This document shows positions 29,525 through 38,421 of a stretch of 64,000 bases of DNA, piece by piece (position 1 is the stretch's first letter; each line of letters opens with the position of its first letter). Origin of the DNA: Phycisphaerae bacterium (GTDB lineage Bacteria; Planctomycetota; Phycisphaerae; Phycisphaerales; UBA1924). Location: positions 248,001 to 312,000 of the forward strand of contig JAUIES010000003.1 in NCBI GenBank assembly GCA_030429705.1. Reading direction: 5' to 3'. The notes under the pieces were generated by a model. It was given only the letters and a program-made list of their open reading frames with translations, was not told the origin of the DNA and did no database searches. The translations under genes were made by a program, and so were the position numbers.

Positions 29525-31735
29525 ATGAATCGTGGAGTATCACTTGTCGCAACTTGTGTGATTGGTTTTGCCAGCATTTCGAACGCCGAACCGGGTGATG
29601 TGTCGTGGAGCCTCGTGCGCCCGACCAATACCGGCGTGCCCGGCGACTACACCCAGGCAATCTTTATCGACGACGACGATTCACCGTGGATCGCCGGGTA
29701 TGTGCCCTTCTGGGAAGAAGGCGGCATGGCGCACTTTGACGGCACCAATTGGCGCGTCCTCGGCAATGTCGACTGCCCACAGATCGGCACGCAGATCGGA
29801 GCACCACGCTTCAATGACATCGTCAAGACCGACGATGGAGTCATGTGGATCGGGACGGGCCGCGGCTTGTTGCGTTTCGACCCGAGTGTCGAGCCGTGGT
29901 GCGTGACGAAGTTCACACCAAGCAACTCCGGAATCGCGGGTGCAGATGTCAGCAACATTGATATTGCTCCCGATGGAACGCTCTGGATGGCGTGCTCGAC
30001 ATGGGGAGGTGGCACGCAGGGGGGACTCTCCCAATATGACCCCGCCACCGATACATGGCAAAGTTGGGATACCTCCAACGGCCTTCCGTGGTGGAGCGGC
30101 TGGGACTGGGTTGATTATGTTGCCGTCCAGCCCGACGCTGCGGGTGGATACACCGTGTGGTTCGGATCACGCGAAATGGGTTTGACCACATACAAAGATG
30201 GCCTGTTCATCTGGTACGGCAGCCCGACACCCCCTGATGTCTCGCCACTTCCGACCGGTGTTGGTGGTCATGACCCGGTCGATGACAACGGCAACATTCT
30301 GCTCAGTACAGACGCGGGGATTGCTTTCCGTTCTCCCTCGGGCGAATACACGATCGTGGGCAGTTATCCCGCCGGACTCGGCAGTGAAGTCGCCATATTC
30401 GAACCGATTTCTGACGGGCGTGTGCTGCTCGGTACTTACTACGCGGATGTGTTTGTCTGGGACAAGAGTTGGACCCACCTCGGCAACTGGGGTTCTGGGA
30501 ACCACACCTATGCATTGGTCGAAGACGCTGCTGGCAATTTCTGGGCTGGGGGTATTGGAGGCTCGGCGAAGTACGAAGACGGGCAATGGCAACGCCATCG
30601 CCTGACCAACTCGGGCATGCTCGATTTCTTTGTGGACGATGTCGCACTCGCACCCAACGGCGATGTCGCGATGACCGCGAATGCTGGTCCAGGCACCGGT
30701 GGCTTCGACATCATGCACCCGGATGGTACTTGGACCAATGCGAATGTTGCGACCTACGGAATCGGTTTGCCGTGGCCTTATCCGACCGACAACACATCGG
30801 CGGTCGAATTCCGCGAGAACGGCAACTTGCTCTTTGCTCCAACAAACAACGGGCTTCGCGAGTATCAAATCGGCGAGCCGTTTGTTGACTTGATACCGCA
30901 AACCTATGACATCGAACACATTGGTTTTACCAGGAATGGTCGCGGGTGGGCATCGACAGGTGGGGGCGTTGTATTCCGCGAGGGTAACGGCGGCGACTGG
31001 CAGCCGTTCTTTAATGCTGACGGCATTCCTGCTGGTGGTCTATGCGGCATCGTGGCTGATCCGCTCAATCATGATGCGGTCTGGATCGGTGCGCAGTTCG
31101 GCATTTTCCGAACAACCGATGGAACAAACTGGTTTGAGATTCCACGGGATGCCATCGGATTGACGCAGGACTCCATTGGGTACCACATCACTGCCTTTGA
31201 TGTGGCTGATGACGGAACGCTCTGGATTGCGTCCGGCAGAGGGCTCTTCCACTACGACCCGGCCACGGGGCTTTACGACACTTATGACCTCTCCAACTCG
31301 CCGCTCCCATCGGACGATATTTTCAATGTTGAGATCGCGCCTGACGGATCTGTCTGGATCTCCATGTTTGATCAGATTTTTCCCTATCCTGGCGGCGTGG
31401 CCCAACTCAAAGAAGGCACATGGCGCGTGTGGCAGGCGCAAACGAGCCCCCTCCCGCACAACCAGATCAATGACCTTGAGAGTCGCGCTACGCCGACCGG
31501 ATATGAAATCTGGGTCGCGACCGCGAGTGAGGCAATCGCCGTGATTGCTGTCGAAGGTGACACCAGTTGCGGTGCCGATTTCAACGCCGATGGTGTGCTC
31601 AACTTCTTCGATGTTCAGGCTTTTCTTGCAGCGTTTTCCGTGCAAGACCCGGCTGCCGACATCGTTGCCGATGGTGCGTTCAACTTCTTCGATGTCCAGG
31701 CATTCCTCGCTCAGTTTGCAGCCGGATGCGGTTGA
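29525..31735 (+). CDS. Exported beta-propeller (Reg_prop-like) protein with C-terminal GC-type dockerin module
   Basis: ATG 29525 has AAAGGAG six bases upstream and gives a signal peptide (MNRGVSLVATCVIGFASISN, cleavage near SNA). The 736-residue protein carries repeated blades of the two-component-regulator-propeller type: DGVMWIGTGRGLLRFDP, APDGTLWMACSTWGGGT, DDGTLWIASGRGLFHYDP and APDGSVWISMFDQ. The last 60 residues are a paired module, CGADFNADGVLNFFDVQAFL then ADGAFNFFDVQAFL, ending AAGCG. This is the planctomycete C-terminal signature annotated as GC-type dockerin, presumably for cell-surface retention. It is the first of five tandem genes with the same tail. Substrate or partner unknown. 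Confidence 0.88.
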   Translation: MNRGVSLVATCVIGFASISNAEPGDVSWSLVRPTNTGVPGDYTQAIFIDDDDSPWIAGYVPFWEEGGMAHFDGTNWRVLGNVDCPQIGTQIGAPRFNDIVKTDDGVMWIGTGRGLLRFDPSVEPWCVTKFTPSNSGIAGADVSNIDIAPDGTLWMACSTWGGGTQGGLSQYDPATDTWQSWDTSNGLPWWSGWDWVDYVAVQPDAAGGYTVWFGSREMGLTTYKDGLFIWYGSPTPPDVSPLPTGVGGHDPVDDNGNILLSTDAGIAFRSPSGEYTIVGSYPAGLGSEVAIFEPISDGRVLLGTYYADVFVWDKSWTHLGNWGSGNHTYALVEDAAGNFWAGGIGGSAKYEDGQWQRHRLTNSGMLDFFVDDVALAPNGDVAMTANAGPGTGGFDIMHPDGTWTNANVATYGIGLPWPYPTDNTSAVEFRENGNLLFAPTNNGLREYQIGEPFVDLIPQTYDIEHIGFTRNGRGWASTGGGVVFREGNGGDWQPFFNADGIPAGGLCGIVADPLNHDAVWIGAQFGIFRTTDGTNWFEIPRDAIGLTQDSIGYHITAFDVADDGTLWIASGRGLFHYDPATGLYDTYDLSNSPLPSDDIFNVEIAPDGSVWISMFDQIFPYPGGVAQLKEGTWRVWQAQTSPLPHNQINDLESRATPTGYEIWVATASEAIAVIAVEGDTSCGADFNADGVLNFFDVQAFLAAFSVQDPAADIVADGAFNFFDVQAFLAQFAAGCG

Positions 31736-31771
31736 CATCAGAACTGTTCTAGCCAAACAAAGAGATTCATC

Positions 31772-33892
31772 ATGACCACGCACCTATCACTCAAATTGTT
31801 CGTTGCGACCATCCCCGTCGTCACCGCCCATGCTCTGGCCGATACACCACTTTACCATGTGACAGATATGGAAGCGGCACTCGTCGAATACTTCCCAGAC
31901 TACGAGTATTTGAGCAGTCAAAGCCGCAATCTGAATGAGAATGGCGACGCAATCGGTGAGGTGGCAGTCAGCGGCGGACTTCAGCAGTCCTGGATATTCA
32001 CATTCGAACACGGGCTTGTCATACTTCCGCTCATCCCGGGGGCACCCGCTACCCAGGTGATGGACTTGACCGACCGGGATGCGAACGGCGAGATCATCAT
32101 CGTAGGGGGCGCTGTCCATGGCGTTCACGACTATGCGATCGCGGCTGCCATCTGGCGATACTCCACACTCACCGGCGAAGTCATCGAGACTCGAGATGTC
32201 GGGAATGTGCCAGGCTATGACGAAGGCAAGTTGATAGCAGTGAACAACGACGGCATGGCGGTGGGGTATCAAGGTGAAAACACCTTTGGTGCCGTCACAA
32301 AATTTAATGTCCACACAGACGAGTTGCAGGTGCTCAATTTTCCAGCGCGCGTTGCAGACATCAACAATGTCGGCCAAATCGTCGGCGGTCAATACATTGG
32401 TGACCTCGATGGAAACAGCACGCAGCTGGATAAACCGCCAGACTGCACAAGCCTGACTTTGACAGGGATCAACGATCACGGCTGGGTGGTTGGACGCGCG
32501 GGCCGACCGTATTCAGACGGAGCCGGGCGGAGACTGGCAAGTTGGGTACGGCGCATCGATTCCGGTTGGCATGTCCCAAACCCTGGCAGCCCATGGCAAA
32601 CCGGGTTTACCATCAACAACGCCGGAGATCTGACCATCGGGTACGGACCCGGCTGGGATGGCGGTCTGTATCTTGCAGCAAGCGATGAAGAGTTTGCTCT
32701 CGACGCGACCTTGCCGCCAGAAGATCAGTCAAGGTATTCGTTCGACCTGGCGTACGGGTTGAACGACAATCAGCAGGTGGCAGCCGCTTCGGGGCATGCT
32801 GTTCTTCTGACACCGGTGGGGCGCATGATCATCCCCGGTGATGTCAATGGCGATGTTCAGGTCAATCACGATGATCACTGTGCCTGGATAGACAACCCCA
32901 TCGACCTTGATGGTGATGGTGATGCTGATGTCGCAGATGAAGCGTGGCTGATCGACCGATTGGAGGTCTTTGGTTTTTTCGTGCAAGATTGCAACGGCAA
33001 CGGCGTGAATGACCACTGCGATATCTCATCGGGACTGAGCAACGACTGTAATAACAACGGCATCCCGGATGAGTGTGAAGACGACTGCAACGGAAACGGC
33101 GTGCCCGACTCCTGTGAGCCGGACTGCAACGGCAATGGCATCCCTGATCCATGTGATATCACAGCCGGCTCGAGTGAAGACTGCAATGCCAACGGGATTC
33201 CGGACGAGTGTGACGACGGGCGAACCATCGAAACTACCCGCGTCTTTGAAACACTCTACCCCCTGTATAAAAACGCTGAGTTCACCAGCGAAATCGTTGT
33301 GTTCGATGAAGGGCTCGTTGACGATGTCGATTTCAATATTGAATTGCTCTATCGAATTGGAAACTTGGGTGTTCGGCTCGAACACAACGGTGTGACGGTG
33401 ACGCTGATTGACCGCCCGGGATTCCCCGAAGACAGTTTTAGTGGCAACGGACAACTCGGATACGACATCATCCTCGATGACGAGGGCACCGGCGGAGCGA
33501 TCGAGCACGAAGGCAACTTCGGATCGCCATTTGGCCCGATTGTCTCGCCCCCGAGTTACACGCCGAACGAACCGCTTGCTTCGTTTGACGGCATGCCTGT
33601 TGCAGGTGTCTGGACCGCCACGGTCTTTACATCAGATGGCGACTCACCTGTGTTGGCCAGGGAATGGAACAGTTGGGGTTTGACCATTACGACGGCTCCC
33701 GAAGAAGTTCCCGATGTGTGCGGCTGCCCGGCAGACTTCAACGACGATGGCGTGCTCGACTTCTTTGATGTGCAAGCGTTCCTCGCTGCGTTTGCGGCAG
33801 AAGACCCCGCAGCGGATTTCGTCGAGGATGGTACTTTTACCTTTTTTGATGTTCAGGCGTACCTCGCTGCGTTCGCCGGAGGCTGTCCATGA
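31772..33892 (+). CDS. Exported mosaic protein: HAF repeats, internal dockerin-like pair, NGNG repeats, P-domain, GC-type dockerin
   Basis: Signal peptide at MTTHLSLKLFVATIPVVTAH; 706 residues. The N-terminal half has HAF-like repeats (ADINNVGQIVGGQYIG, GINDHGWVVGRAG, TINNAGDLTIGYGP). Next come a type I-like EF-hand pair (GDVNGDVQVNHDDH, DLDGDGDADVADEAWL) and Ca-binding DCNGNGVPDSCE-style repeats (about residues 405-490). A beta-sandwich resembling the proprotein-convertase P domain follows (GVRLEHNGVTVTLIDRPG, ending EWNSWGLTIT). The final module is CPADFNDDGVLDFFDVQAFL plus EDGTFTFFDVQAYL, ending GGCP. It starts 36 bases after the previous stop and continues the array. Confidence 0.85.
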   Translation: MTTHLSLKLFVATIPVVTAHALADTPLYHVTDMEAALVEYFPDYEYLSSQSRNLNENGDAIGEVAVSGGLQQSWIFTFEHGLVILPLIPGAPATQVMDLTDRDANGEIIIVGGAVHGVHDYAIAAAIWRYSTLTGEVIETRDVGNVPGYDEGKLIAVNNDGMAVGYQGENTFGAVTKFNVHTDELQVLNFPARVADINNVGQIVGGQYIGDLDGNSTQLDKPPDCTSLTLTGINDHGWVVGRAGRPYSDGAGRRLASWVRRIDSGWHVPNPGSPWQTGFTINNAGDLTIGYGPGWDGGLYLAASDEEFALDATLPPEDQSRYSFDLAYGLNDNQQVAAASGHAVLLTPVGRMIIPGDVNGDVQVNHDDHCAWIDNPIDLDGDGDADVADEAWLIDRLEVFGFFVQDCNGNGVNDHCDISSGLSNDCNNNGIPDECEDDCNGNGVPDSCEPDCNGNGIPDPCDITAGSSEDCNANGIPDECDDGRTIETTRVFETLYPLYKNAEFTSEIVVFDEGLVDDVDFNIELLYRIGNLGVRLEHNGVTVTLIDRPGFPEDSFSGNGQLGYDIILDDEGTGGAIEHEGNFGSPFGPIVSPPSYTPNEPLASFDGMPVAGVWTATVFTSDGDSPVLAREWNSWGLTITTAPEEVPDVCGCPADFNDDGVLDFFDVQAFLAAFAAEDPAADFVEDGTFTFFDVQAYLAAFAGGCP

Positions 33893-33933
33893 TCACACGC
33901 TGTCAGACCAACTCGATTGCAATCGGAGGAAAC

Positions 33934-35136
33934 ATGCAACGCTCACACGCACGGGGAACAGCCATTGCACTGCTGTTGAACGCCGTCGTACTCAACAGCA
34001 GCGTATTCGCGCAACCGGAATACGACGCGGTTCTCATCGAACCGTGGAACCAGTCTTATAGTCTGGCGACTTCGCGAGCAGCCGGGATCAACAACAATAA
34101 TGTGGTGTCGGGCTGCGCATCGCCATTGACCGGCTCGTGTTCATTTCTATGGACCGTCGAAAGCGGCAAGGAACAGGTCAATCTGGGCGGCGCGATCAAC
34201 GATGATGGATATGTTGCTGGTACCTCGTGGCTTCGGTCACCTGACGGCACACTCGTTGAAATGCCGGGACTCGGGGGGGCACGCGACATGAATAACGATC
34301 GTGTCGTCGTCGGGGCGGTGACAGGGCGATATTGGGGCGGATGTCGGTATACGCGCCATGCCACAGTTTGGGATGAAGCCAACGGCAGTCGATCACTTGT
34401 GACCGATTTCGATGTCGTCGCAGCACATGAGAGCCGAGCCATCAACAACGCGGGCGAGATTGTGGGGGTGCGTTCGAGTACCGGCTCATGCGGCGATTTT
34501 GAAGCGTTCTATCTGAATGTGCACACCGGCGAACACATCGATATTCATGCTGCGTTGCTCGGCACCACGATGGGTCTGACCCAGGCGTACGACATCAACG
34601 ATGACGGATTTGTTATTGGCACAGGCCCGGTGGACAATCAGGTTCGCGCGTTCTTGTGGAGCCGGGACGACGGATTCACATTCCTGCCCAATCTCCCAGG
34701 CACGGTCCCGTCATACTCAAACCCGAGTGCAATCAACAATCATGGAACGGTCGTCGGTGCAGCAGTCGTGAACGATGAGTGGCGTGCATGGGTCTGGGAT
34801 GCTGATGCAGGCGTGCAAGATCTGAACGATGTTGCCGACGGCATCCCCGCTGACTTCGTGATAGAAGATGCGATCGGCATTAATGACAACGGCTGGATCA
34901 TTGCCCGAGGTCACTATGGCTCATGGAGTCCGGAGCGAGCCATCGTTCTCATCCCCAGAACGATCGAGTGCCAACCGGACATGAACGGGGATTCAGTGCT
35001 CGATTTCTTCGATGTTCAACTGTTTCTGGCTGCATTTGCAGCAGAAGACGCAGCTGCCGACTTCGTGAACGACGGCGTGTTGAACTTCTTTGATGTGCAG
35101 ACATTCCTGCAGGACTTCGCAGATGGATGTCCTTGA
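33934..35136 (+). CDS. Exported HAF-repeat protein with C-terminal GC-type dockerin module
   Basis: ATG 33934 is preferred over the overlapping ATG at 33889 because a strong CGGAGG site lies just upstream and the product then begins with a clean signal peptide (MQRSHARGTAIALLLNAVVL, cleavage near VFA). The 400-residue protein is built of HAF-family beta repeats: AINDDGYVAGTS, AINNAGEIVGVRSS, DINDDGFVIGTG, AINNHGTVVGAAV and GINDNGWIIARG. It ends in MNGDSVLDFFDVQLFL plus NDGVLNFFDVQTFL and DGCP. It is closely related in repeat type to the gene upstream and was probably derived from it or a common ancestor. Function unknown. Confidence 0.85.
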   Translation: MQRSHARGTAIALLLNAVVLNSSVFAQPEYDAVLIEPWNQSYSLATSRAAGINNNNVVSGCASPLTGSCSFLWTVESGKEQVNLGGAINDDGYVAGTSWLRSPDGTLVEMPGLGGARDMNNDRVVVGAVTGRYWGGCRYTRHATVWDEANGSRSLVTDFDVVAAHESRAINNAGEIVGVRSSTGSCGDFEAFYLNVHTGEHIDIHAALLGTTMGLTQAYDINDDGFVIGTGPVDNQVRAFLWSRDDGFTFLPNLPGTVPSYSNPSAINNHGTVVGAAVVNDEWRAWVWDADAGVQDLNDVADGIPADFVIEDAIGINDNGWIIARGHYGSWSPERAIVLIPRTIECQPDMNGDSVLDFFDVQLFLAAFAAEDAAADFVNDGVLNFFDVQTFLQDFADGCP

Positions 35137-35188
35137 TTGATTGCATGATCGACTTGTGTGGGTGAAACAGGAAAGGCAGGAGAGTTTC

Positions 35189-38100
35189 ATGAACTGTGCA
35201 ACAAAAATACTCGCGACGCTCATTGTGGTGGTCGTCTCCGGGTGCCTGACGCGTGTTGCAAACGCACAAGCCAACTTTGCTGAAAACTTTGAAAACAATG
35301 GGCCTGATACTGCGGTTGGTCCACAAAACCTCGTGAATCAGGGTTGGATTTTTCGCAACCAATGTAACCCCACATTCAGCTACGCTTGGTATGACGGCAC
35401 AAGCTTCGGCGGCGAGCCCTTTGACGGCACCGGATTCCTGGCGACCGATGCACTGGCGACCGACAACTTCGGCGGCGAATTCAGCGTCTGGGCGATCTTG
35501 CCAGAGATCGACAATCAACAAGCAGGTGACGAGTTTTCACTCTGGGTGTACGGCGGTGGCTCCGCGACTTACGACACCTGGCTTGAAGTCCGATACGCAC
35601 CGAGCGGTACCAGCACCGGTTCGTCACCAACTGATATCGGAGACTTTACCGAAGTCTTGTTCAGTGCCGAAATGCCGCTGTCAACACTCGGCTACCAGCG
35701 CATCAGCGCGCCTGTGCCGGGGAATGGTCGCATCGCGATTCGTGTCCGCGCTGACTACATGATGGCGTTCGCAGGGCGCGGGTTCAATCTTTCCGTCGAC
35801 ACGCTCACAGTCGGAGCGCCGCCCGATGATCCTTGCGGCGTTCCTATTCCTGCTCCGGGCGAATCGGTTATCTGGACCGCAGCAGACAGTCCGTACAATA
35901 TCTGCCAGAGCCTGCTTATCCCGCAGAACGCAACCGTGATCGTCGAGCCGGGCACCACCATCACCATTGGTTCAGGCAACACCCTCCGCGTCGAAGGCAA
36001 CCTCATCGCACAAGGCACGGCGGAAAGCCCGATCGTCTTCGATGGATCGACCGGCTTCAACGACGGGCTTGATGTCGCACTCACCGGCGAGGTCGAAATT
36101 GCTTTCGCCGAGTTCCACACGCGCGTCTTTGGCGGCGGAGACGACTCTGTTTTGATCGTGACCGATTCATTTTTCGGACCCGATGCGCTGCTTTCGGGTG
36201 TTCGTGATCTCGCTGTATTCGATCGCTGCGTCTTCGACGGCGGCGGCAGCCCAACCAATCAGAGCATCATCGCTGGCGGTGTCCGTTTGACCGACACCAT
36301 GTTTACCAATGGCGCGAGTGCGCAGGTGACCGGTGTCATGTACCTTAACAACATCACGATGGATGGCGGACAACTCCGTCTACACAGTGAATCGGTCGCT
36401 TATCCCGTGTTTGTCAACAACATCGCGGTCTCGAACTTCCCAACTGACGCAGGTCTTTCGCTGCAGGGGCCGAACTTTTTGCTCGGTGACAACATCAGCC
36501 TGCAGAACAACCTGTATTCGCTCCGCCTTGCGGGCAGTGGTGCCGGCGTGTTGCCGGGGTCGACACTGCCGTTGGAGGGCAACGCCAACAACTTCATTCT
36601 TGCCGACGCGTTCTACCTCGCATTCAACCGACACTGGGCTCACACCGGGCTCGACTATCTCGTCGCCGGATCGTTCCCTCAAAACTATGGCGGCTCGATG
36701 ATCGTTGAACCTGGTGCAACGCTCCGCTTCGGGCCGGATGCCGGCGCGTTCATCATCGACAGCGCCAATGTTGTCCTTGATGGAACTCGCGACAAACCGA
36801 TCACGCTCAAGTCAGATCAGCCGTTCGCTCGCTGGTTTGGACTCAAATGGGTCGATGTCTTCGATGCCAAGGCCACGCACACCATCTTTGACGGCGGACA
36901 GATCACCGTGCAATCTGATGGCGGTGTCATGGATCTCATGAACTGCACCGTGCGCAACTCACTCGAAGGGACCGCTTCGGTCACCGGCGGAATCGTCCGG
37001 CTCCATAACTCAAAGATCATCGACAATCAAGTCGGCATGGTGACCACGGTCAGCGGTCGCGTCGAGGCAGACGGCACGAACAGCCCGAACATCTTCGAAG
37101 GCAACAATGTCGCGATTGACTACAACAACAACAGAGGGACATTCCCCTACCTTCGCTACAACTGGTGGGGGGATCCGACCGGTCCAACCAATCCGCTTCA
37201 CCCGTCAGGCCAAGGCGACATCGTGCAAGATGTCCATCCGGCCGCCTTTACGCCGTTCCTCGATGCGCCGCCATCTCAGACTGATGACTTCCCCGTTGTC
37301 GACATGATGCCGGTGTTCTTCACCGCTCACACGGGTGATAAAATCATCCTTCGATGGTCGTCAACAGACGATGATGCGGTTGTTGCTCATCGAGTCGAGT
37401 GGGCCGACCACGATTTCCCAAGTGAGTTCGAAGTGATCGCAACCCTGCCGGGCGATGAAAACACCTTTGAGTTCACCGTTCCTCTTGTCGAGCCGACCAA
37501 TCTGTACCCGACACCCTCTGCGATTCGAATTGTGGCTATCGATTCGGCCGGGCAGGAATCTTCAGATAAAAGCGTTCTCCGCGTGCCGTACCTCGAAGAC
37601 TGGACAGTGGTGCCGCAGACGGTCGCCACGCCGGCCAATGGTCAGCCCCACGACAACATCGATTTCTGTTGGGCTCCCGGTGGCAACGCCACCGCTTATA
37701 TCTACTACGACAACGCATTCATGTCGTCTTACCACGGCGGATCGAACACGGGATGCTTGCCAATCGGCGCGACCCTCCCGTATGTCAGTACCGATCGAGC
37801 CCGCGCCATGATCGCCATGACCTTTGGAGCAGGCGGACGACTCGAATACTGGTTCAGCGATGAATTCGAGATTCGCCCGGACCCACGGTTCGGCGACACC
37901 CCCCCGGTTGTCGAAGTGACCGCTCCGGTTTCAGGCGCTTCGTTCAGCGGCGGGGGAAACATCCCGATCGCGTGGACGGCTTCCGATGACGAAGGCATTC
38001 GCGGTTTCCACATCCAGGCAAGTTACGATGGCGCACGCACCTGGCACTTCGTCGCGAAAGATCTCCCGTCTGAGTCGCGGACATTTGATTGGAACCTGCC

Positions 38101-38377
38101 CGCCAGTACTGGTTTCGATGATGTGCGCATCCGCGTCATCGTCATCGACCAACGGTTCCAGGATTCCTCCGATACCACTGGCATCCTCGCGATTCTTCCC
38201 GGCGACGGCTGCCCGGCAGACTTCAACAGCGACGGGATTCTCAACTTCTTCGATGTTCAGGCCTTTCTGAACGCATTCACGAGCGAAGACATGGCTGCCG
38301 ACCTCAACAACGACAGCATGTTCGACTTCTTCGATGTGCAGGAGTTTCTCGCTCAGTTCAGCGCCGGTTGCCCATAG
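35189..38377 (+). CDS. Exported right-handed beta-helix protein with GC-type dockerin module
   Basis: ATG 35189 follows GGCAGGAGAG; 1062 residues. The N-terminus MNCATKILATLIVVVVSGCL carries a signal peptide that could be processed either at a lipobox-like VSGC or after VANA. Residues about 230-700 look like a parallel beta-helix with repeated short turns (VIVEPGTTITIGSGNTLRVE, SMIVEPGATLRFGP, VVLDGTRDKPITLKSD), as in polymorphic surface and adhesin-like proteins. Ig/fibronectin-like domains follow (PPVVEVTAPVSGASFSGGG, ASYDGARTWHF). The tail is CPADFNSDGILNFFDVQAFL plus NDSMFDFFDVQEFL, ending AGCP. Probable surface or extracellular binding protein. Confidence 0.84.
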   Translation: MNCATKILATLIVVVVSGCLTRVANAQANFAENFENNGPDTAVGPQNLVNQGWIFRNQCNPTFSYAWYDGTSFGGEPFDGTGFLATDALATDNFGGEFSVWAILPEIDNQQAGDEFSLWVYGGGSATYDTWLEVRYAPSGTSTGSSPTDIGDFTEVLFSAEMPLSTLGYQRISAPVPGNGRIAIRVRADYMMAFAGRGFNLSVDTLTVGAPPDDPCGVPIPAPGESVIWTAADSPYNICQSLLIPQNATVIVEPGTTITIGSGNTLRVEGNLIAQGTAESPIVFDGSTGFNDGLDVALTGEVEIAFAEFHTRVFGGGDDSVLIVTDSFFGPDALLSGVRDLAVFDRCVFDGGGSPTNQSIIAGGVRLTDTMFTNGASAQVTGVMYLNNITMDGGQLRLHSESVAYPVFVNNIAVSNFPTDAGLSLQGPNFLLGDNISLQNNLYSLRLAGSGAGVLPGSTLPLEGNANNFILADAFYLAFNRHWAHTGLDYLVAGSFPQNYGGSMIVEPGATLRFGPDAGAFIIDSANVVLDGTRDKPITLKSDQPFARWFGLKWVDVFDAKATHTIFDGGQITVQSDGGVMDLMNCTVRNSLEGTASVTGGIVRLHNSKIIDNQVGMVTTVSGRVEADGTNSPNIFEGNNVAIDYNNNRGTFPYLRYNWWGDPTGPTNPLHPSGQGDIVQDVHPAAFTPFLDAPPSQTDDFPVVDMMPVFFTAHTGDKIILRWSSTDDDAVVAHRVEWADHDFPSEFEVIATLPGDENTFEFTVPLVEPTNLYPTPSAIRIVAIDSAGQESSDKSVLRVPYLEDWTVVPQTVATPANGQPHDNIDFCWAPGGNATAYIYYDNAFMSSYHGGSNTGCLPIGATLPYVSTDRARAMIAMTFGAGGRLEYWFSDEFEIRPDPRFGDTPPVVEVTAPVSGASFSGGGNIPIAWTASDDEGIRGFHIQASYDGARTWHFVAKDLPSESRTFDWNLPASTGFDDVRIRVIVIDQRFQDSSDTTGILAILPGDGCPADFNSDGILNFFDVQAFLNAFTSEDMAADLNNDSMFDFFDVQEFLAQFSAGCP

Positions 38378-38421
38378 GAATGACCAATCACGCCGATTCT
38401 TCGGTAATCAAGGACTTCGTC

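Noticed and set aside
33000-33220. Tandem repeat array suggestive of CRISPR or minisatellite
   Set aside because: The repeats are in-frame DCNGNGxPDxC codons of a secreted protein with variable spacing; there are no uniform spacers and no cas genes.
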